From NCBI GenBank assembly GCA_035317605.1, contig DATHGT010000119.1, forward strand, positions 1-7,792: a stretch of DNA of 7,792 nucleotides, in the 5' to 3' direction. The notes beneath the pieces are model-generated. The model was not told the origin of the DNA, did not search any database, and worked only from the letters and a program-made list of their open reading frames with translations. A program made the translations under genes and the position numbers. Numbering within the stretch: the first letter of the stretch is position 1; each line of letters opens with the position of its first letter. Source of the stretch: DATHGT01 sp035317605. GTDB taxonomy: Bacteria; Methylomirabilota; Methylomirabilia; Rokubacteriales; CSP1-6. Below, one piece after another: positions 5,745 through 7,792 of the stretch.

Positions 5745-7205
5745 TCAGTGCCCAGGCGTGCCCGAGGTCACGGTCCCCGGCGGCTGGGCGTCGAACCAGT
5801 GGAAGTACCGGAGGTACTGCGCGATCTCGGTGTCCGAGAGGTTCTGGTTCGGCATCGGCAGGTTGTTGTATTCCTTCAGCATCGCCTTCGCCACGGGATC
5901 GCTCTCGAGCATCTTGTCGGGTGACTTCAGCCAGCGCGTCAGCCACGCGTCGTCGCGGCGCTTGGTGATCCCGGCGAGATCCGGACCGAGCTTCTTGCCC
6001 TGGCCCACGGAATGGCACGCCAAGCACTTGCTCTCGAAGTTGGCCTTGCCCTGGAGCGCCGCCGGGTCGGTGGGCGTCGGCGTGGCCGGGATGTTGTGGT
6101 GCTCGAGCTCGGCCTCCTCGGGCTTCGCCGTCGTGGAGATGAGGCCGATGGCCCCCTGGGAGGCGTTGGCGAAATGGTGATCGACGATGATGTACGCGCC
6201 GTCCTCGGGGATCAGGAACTCGACGATCGCGCTGTTCGACGAGCCGAGCAACACCGTCTGCATGCCCCGGAACTGGTTGTCGGGATTCCCCTCGATCCAC
6301 ACGCGATCGAAGATCGTCCCCACGACGGGAAAGCTCGAGGTCTTGCTCGGACCCACGTTGAGGACGTAGAGCCGTATCCGCTCGCCGTTCCTGGCCGGCA
6401 GCGGCCGCTTCACCATGCCGTTGTGGACGCCGTTGAAGACGGTGTACGTCGGCTGGGCCGAACGCAGGCGTTCTCCGTCGAGGACGTGGAGCGGCCCACC
6501 GCCGGCCTGGCGCCGGTCGGGGTCGGCCTTGGCGTAGAACTCGCTCTGCACGATCACGTACTCGCGGTCGGCCTTGGTCGGATATCCGCCTCGGGGCTCG
6601 ACGACCACGGCGCCGTACATTCCCGACGCGATGTGCTCGAGGATCATCGGCGTGCCGCAGTGGTACATGAAGACACCCGGGTAGTTCAGCGTGAACTCGA
6701 ACTCGATCGTCTGCCCGGGCGCGATGGAGCGGTACTTGTCCTGCGGCGACACCATCGCCGCGTGGAAGTCCATCGAGTGCATCATCGGCGCCGCCGTCAA
6801 GCGGACGCCGGGCACGGTTTCGCCGCTGCGGTTCGTCATCTTGAACTTGATGCGATCTCCGACGCGTGCGCGGATCGTCGGCCCCGGCACCTGGTCGCCG
6901 AACGTCCAGGCGCTGAAGCGCACGCCCGGCGCGATCTCGACGATCTTGTGGGTGGTGTCGAGCCGGATTTCCTTCACCGGTGCCGGGTCGAGCGGCTTCA
7001 GGGTCGCGGTGGTCGAGAGCGCGCTGCCCGCGGTAAACGGACCGCTGGCCGGCTCGGTGCTCACCCGGGCCGGCTTCGGCCGCAGGTCCATCTTTGCCGG
7101 GTCGTAGGGGTCGGAGGCCGTGGGCGGCCGTCCCTCGCACGCGCCGAGGCAAACCGCGGCGGCCAGCGTCCATCCCAAAACCGGCACGCGTCCCCTCCGA
7201 TGCAC
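5745..7205 (-). CDS. Copper nitrite reductase-like (NirK/AniA) lipoprotein with C-terminal cytochrome c domain
   Basis: Secreted two-cupredoxin copper protein of 486 residues. The N-terminus has a basic MHRRGR, a hydrophobic core and lipobox LGAC, so C23 should be lipidated and the protein membrane-anchored on the periplasmic or outer face. Cupredoxin 1 (about 75-205) has H143 and C183, H191, M196 as type-1 copper ligands, H148 and H182 as type-2 ligands, and the catalytic Asp as D146 (HSMDFH). Cupredoxin 2 (about 215-357) gives the third type-2 ligand H343 in VDHH. The catalytic His of NirK (H255 in Alcaligenes, the H of AniA's SSFHVIGEIFD) is replaced by P293 in SSFPVVGTIFD. After a Pro/Thr-rich linker (about 358-385), a cytochrome c domain has CLACH (394-398) and axial M451 in NLPMPN. 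This core-plus-haem order resembles Ralstonia pickettii NirK. Start GTG at 7205 keeps the basic n-region; GTG at 7187 has a better ribosome site. True nitrite reductase activity is uncertain because of P293; another copper oxidase role is possible. Confidence 0.88.
   Translation of the reverse strand: MHRRGRVPVLGWTLAAAVCLGACEGRPPTASDPYDPAKMDLRPKPARVSTEPASGPFTAGSALSTTATLKPLDPAPVKEIRLDTTHKIVEIAPGVRFSAWTFGDQVPGPTIRARVGDRIKFKMTNRSGETVPGVRLTAAPMMHSMDFHAAMVSPQDKYRSIAPGQTIEFEFTLNYPGVFMYHCGTPMILEHIASGMYGAVVVEPRGGYPTKADREYVIVQSEFYAKADPDRRQAGGGPLHVLDGERLRSAQPTYTVFNGVHNGMVKRPLPARNGERIRLYVLNVGPSKTSSFPVVGTIFDRVWIEGNPDNQFRGMQTVLLGSSNSAIVEFLIPEDGAYIIVDHHFANASQGAIGLISTTAKPEEAELEHHNIPATPTPTDPAALQGKANFESKCLACHSVGQGKKLGPDLAGITKRRDDAWLTRWLKSPDKMLESDPVAKAMLKEYNNLPMPNQNLSDTEIAQYLRYFHWFDAQPPGTVTSGTPGH
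7192..7198 (-). promoter_or_regulatory. Ribosome binding site favouring an alternative start at 7187
   Basis: On the minus strand GGAGGGG (7198 down to 7192) places GGAGG 6 nt before the in-frame GTG at 7187-7185. If used, the signal peptide would begin MPVLGW and lose its basic residues, which is unusual for a lipoprotein. The 7205 start keeps RRGR but has no leader. The sequence does not settle the choice. Confidence 0.5.
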
Positions 7206-7211
7206 GCGCGG

Positions 7212-7239
7212 AGTATAAGGTCATTTGACAGGGTGTCGG
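7212..7239 (-). promoter_or_regulatory. Putative promoter of the copper protein gene
   Basis: Minus strand: CCGACA (7239-7234; 4/6 match to TTGACA), a 16-bp spacer, then TATACT (7217-7212; 5/6 match to TATAAT). The -10 ends 6 nt before the GTG at 7205. Transcription would therefore start at about that codon and leave only a roughly 18-nt leader if GTG 7187 is used instead. Confidence 0.5.
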
Positions 7240-7254
7240 GGCCACGACTATCCT
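7225..7254 (+). promoter_or_regulatory. Putative promoter of the HNH gene, leaderless geometry
   Basis: Perfect TTGACA (7225-7230), an 18-bp spacer, TATCCT (7249-7254; 4/6 match). The -10 ends 7 nt before the ATG at 7262, so transcription would begin at or next to the start codon. No ribosome binding site is seen. It interleaves with the divergent promoter on the minus strand. Confidence 0.55.
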
Positions 7255-7261
7255 TGTCGGG

Positions 7262-7783
7262 ATGGACGAGATCGCGGTCTTGGTCCTCAATCAGACGTTC
7301 GAGCCGCTGCAGTTCACCAACGCCCGTCGTGCGATCATCCTGCTCCTGAGCGGCAAAGCCGAGCCCGTGGAGGCCTCCCCGCGGGTGCTGCGCTCACCGT
7401 CGCGCGCGTTTCCGCTGCCTGCGGTGATCCGCCTCGGCGTGTATATACGCAAGCCGTTCCTCGACAGGGTGGCCTTCAACAAGAAGAACATCCTGCGGCG
7501 GGACGGCTATACCTGTCAGTACTGCAATCGGCGAGGGGAGCGGCTCACCGTCGACCACGTCATCCCCCGCTCCCGCGGCGGCGACACCTCCTGGACCAAC
7601 GTGGTAGCGGCGTGCCTGCGCTGCAACCTCCGCAAGGGCAATCGGCTCCTCGACGAAGTCCCCATGCGTCTGCTGCGTGAGCCCGTGCATCCCAAGTTCG
7701 TGTTCTCCACCCACATGCTCAAGCACCCGCACGCGAGCTCGCTGATCGATTCGTGGCGGAAGTACCTGGTCGCGGCGCTGTAG
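7262..7783 (+). CDS. HNH endonuclease-family protein
   Basis: A 173-residue protein with a classic zinc-finger-type HNH nuclease domain. The N-terminal part (MDEIAVLVLNQTFEPLQ, about 1-70) is the conserved lead-in of a common stand-alone bacterial HNH family. The nuclease core follows: RRDGYTCQYC with zinc cysteines C85 and C88, then VDHVIPRSRGG with the metal-binding D98 H99, central N113, and the second cysteine pair C118 and C121 followed by N122, giving an H-N-N variant of the motif. The C-terminal region (about 140-173) ends in SWRKYL. All expected catalytic positions are present, so it should be an active metal-dependent DNA nuclease, but the biological target of this family is not established. 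There is no methyltransferase, transposase or phage gene beside it, so no restriction or mobile-element role is supported. Confidence 0.93.
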   Translation: MDEIAVLVLNQTFEPLQFTNARRAIILLLSGKAEPVEASPRVLRSPSRAFPLPAVIRLGVYIRKPFLDRVAFNKKNILRRDGYTCQYCNRRGERLTVDHVIPRSRGGDTSWTNVVAACLRCNLRKGNRLLDEVPMRLLREPVHPKFVFSTHMLKHPHASSLIDSWRKYLVAAL

Positions 7784-7792
7784 CCGGCGCGG

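Noticed and set aside
7206..7261. NO- or oxygen-responsive operator (FNR/NnrR or NsrR type) in front of the copper protein
   Set aside because: No TTGAT-N4-ATCAA-like palindrome or NsrR-like motif is visible; the only dyad is the short GACA/TGTC pair formed by the -35 boxes.
5620..7290. Second minus-strand open frame (556 codons) overlapping the copper protein in another frame
   Set aside because: Arg/Gly/Pro-rich translation without domains; the neighbouring frame carries the copper and haem motifs.
6012..7349. Long plus-strand open frame (445 codons) opposite the copper protein gene
   Set aside because: It is antisense to a protein with intact copper and haem motifs, crosses the divergent promoter region and enters the HNH gene; its composition (Arg, His, Val, Asp-rich) is typical of a reverse-strand shadow.

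Overview
This is a very GC-rich, gene-dense bacterial chromosome segment with ordinary housekeeping and respiratory genes. I see no insertion sequence, CRISPR array, tRNA or rRNA. The GC content, the FprA-type ferredoxin reductase, and a secreted copper nitrite-reductase-like protein fused to cytochrome c suggest a soil or subsurface bacterium such as Candidatus Rokubacteria/Methylomirabilota or a similar lineage. That assignment is an impression from gene style, not a demonstrated placement.

Layout, left to right: (1) the 3' part of an NCS2-type nucleobase permease-like gene whose start lies outside the window; (2) a two-CBS-domain protein whose stop codon overlaps the ATG of an adrenodoxin-reductase/FprA-type ferredoxin-NADP+ reductase; (3) a small periplasmic monohaem cytochrome c with its own sigma70-like promoter, a good ribosome binding site and a perfect 14-bp terminator hairpin; (4) a Ppx/GppA phosphatase overlapping a monofunctional proline dehydrogenase by GTGA; (5) on the minus strand, converging on proline dehydrogenase, a copper nitrite-reductase-like two-cupredoxin protein with a lipoprotein signal and a C-terminal cytochrome c domain; (6) divergent from it, an HNH endonuclease-family protein. 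No intergenic gap exceeds about 75 bases.

Working together: the reductase could move electrons between NADPH and an unseen ferredoxin. The small cytochrome c could be a periplasmic donor to the haem-tethered copper enzyme. Ppx/GppA and proline dehydrogenase form a translationally coupled pair linking polyphosphate or (p)ppGpp metabolism with proline catabolism. These functional links are inferred from position only.

The two points most worth a second look are these. In the copper enzyme all type-1 and type-2 copper ligands and the catalytic Asp are present, but the catalytic second-sphere His is replaced by Pro. The 56-bp divergent region between that gene and the HNH gene holds two interleaved promoters, and the HNH promoter is placed so that the start codon would be at or next to the transcription start (a leaderless mRNA).
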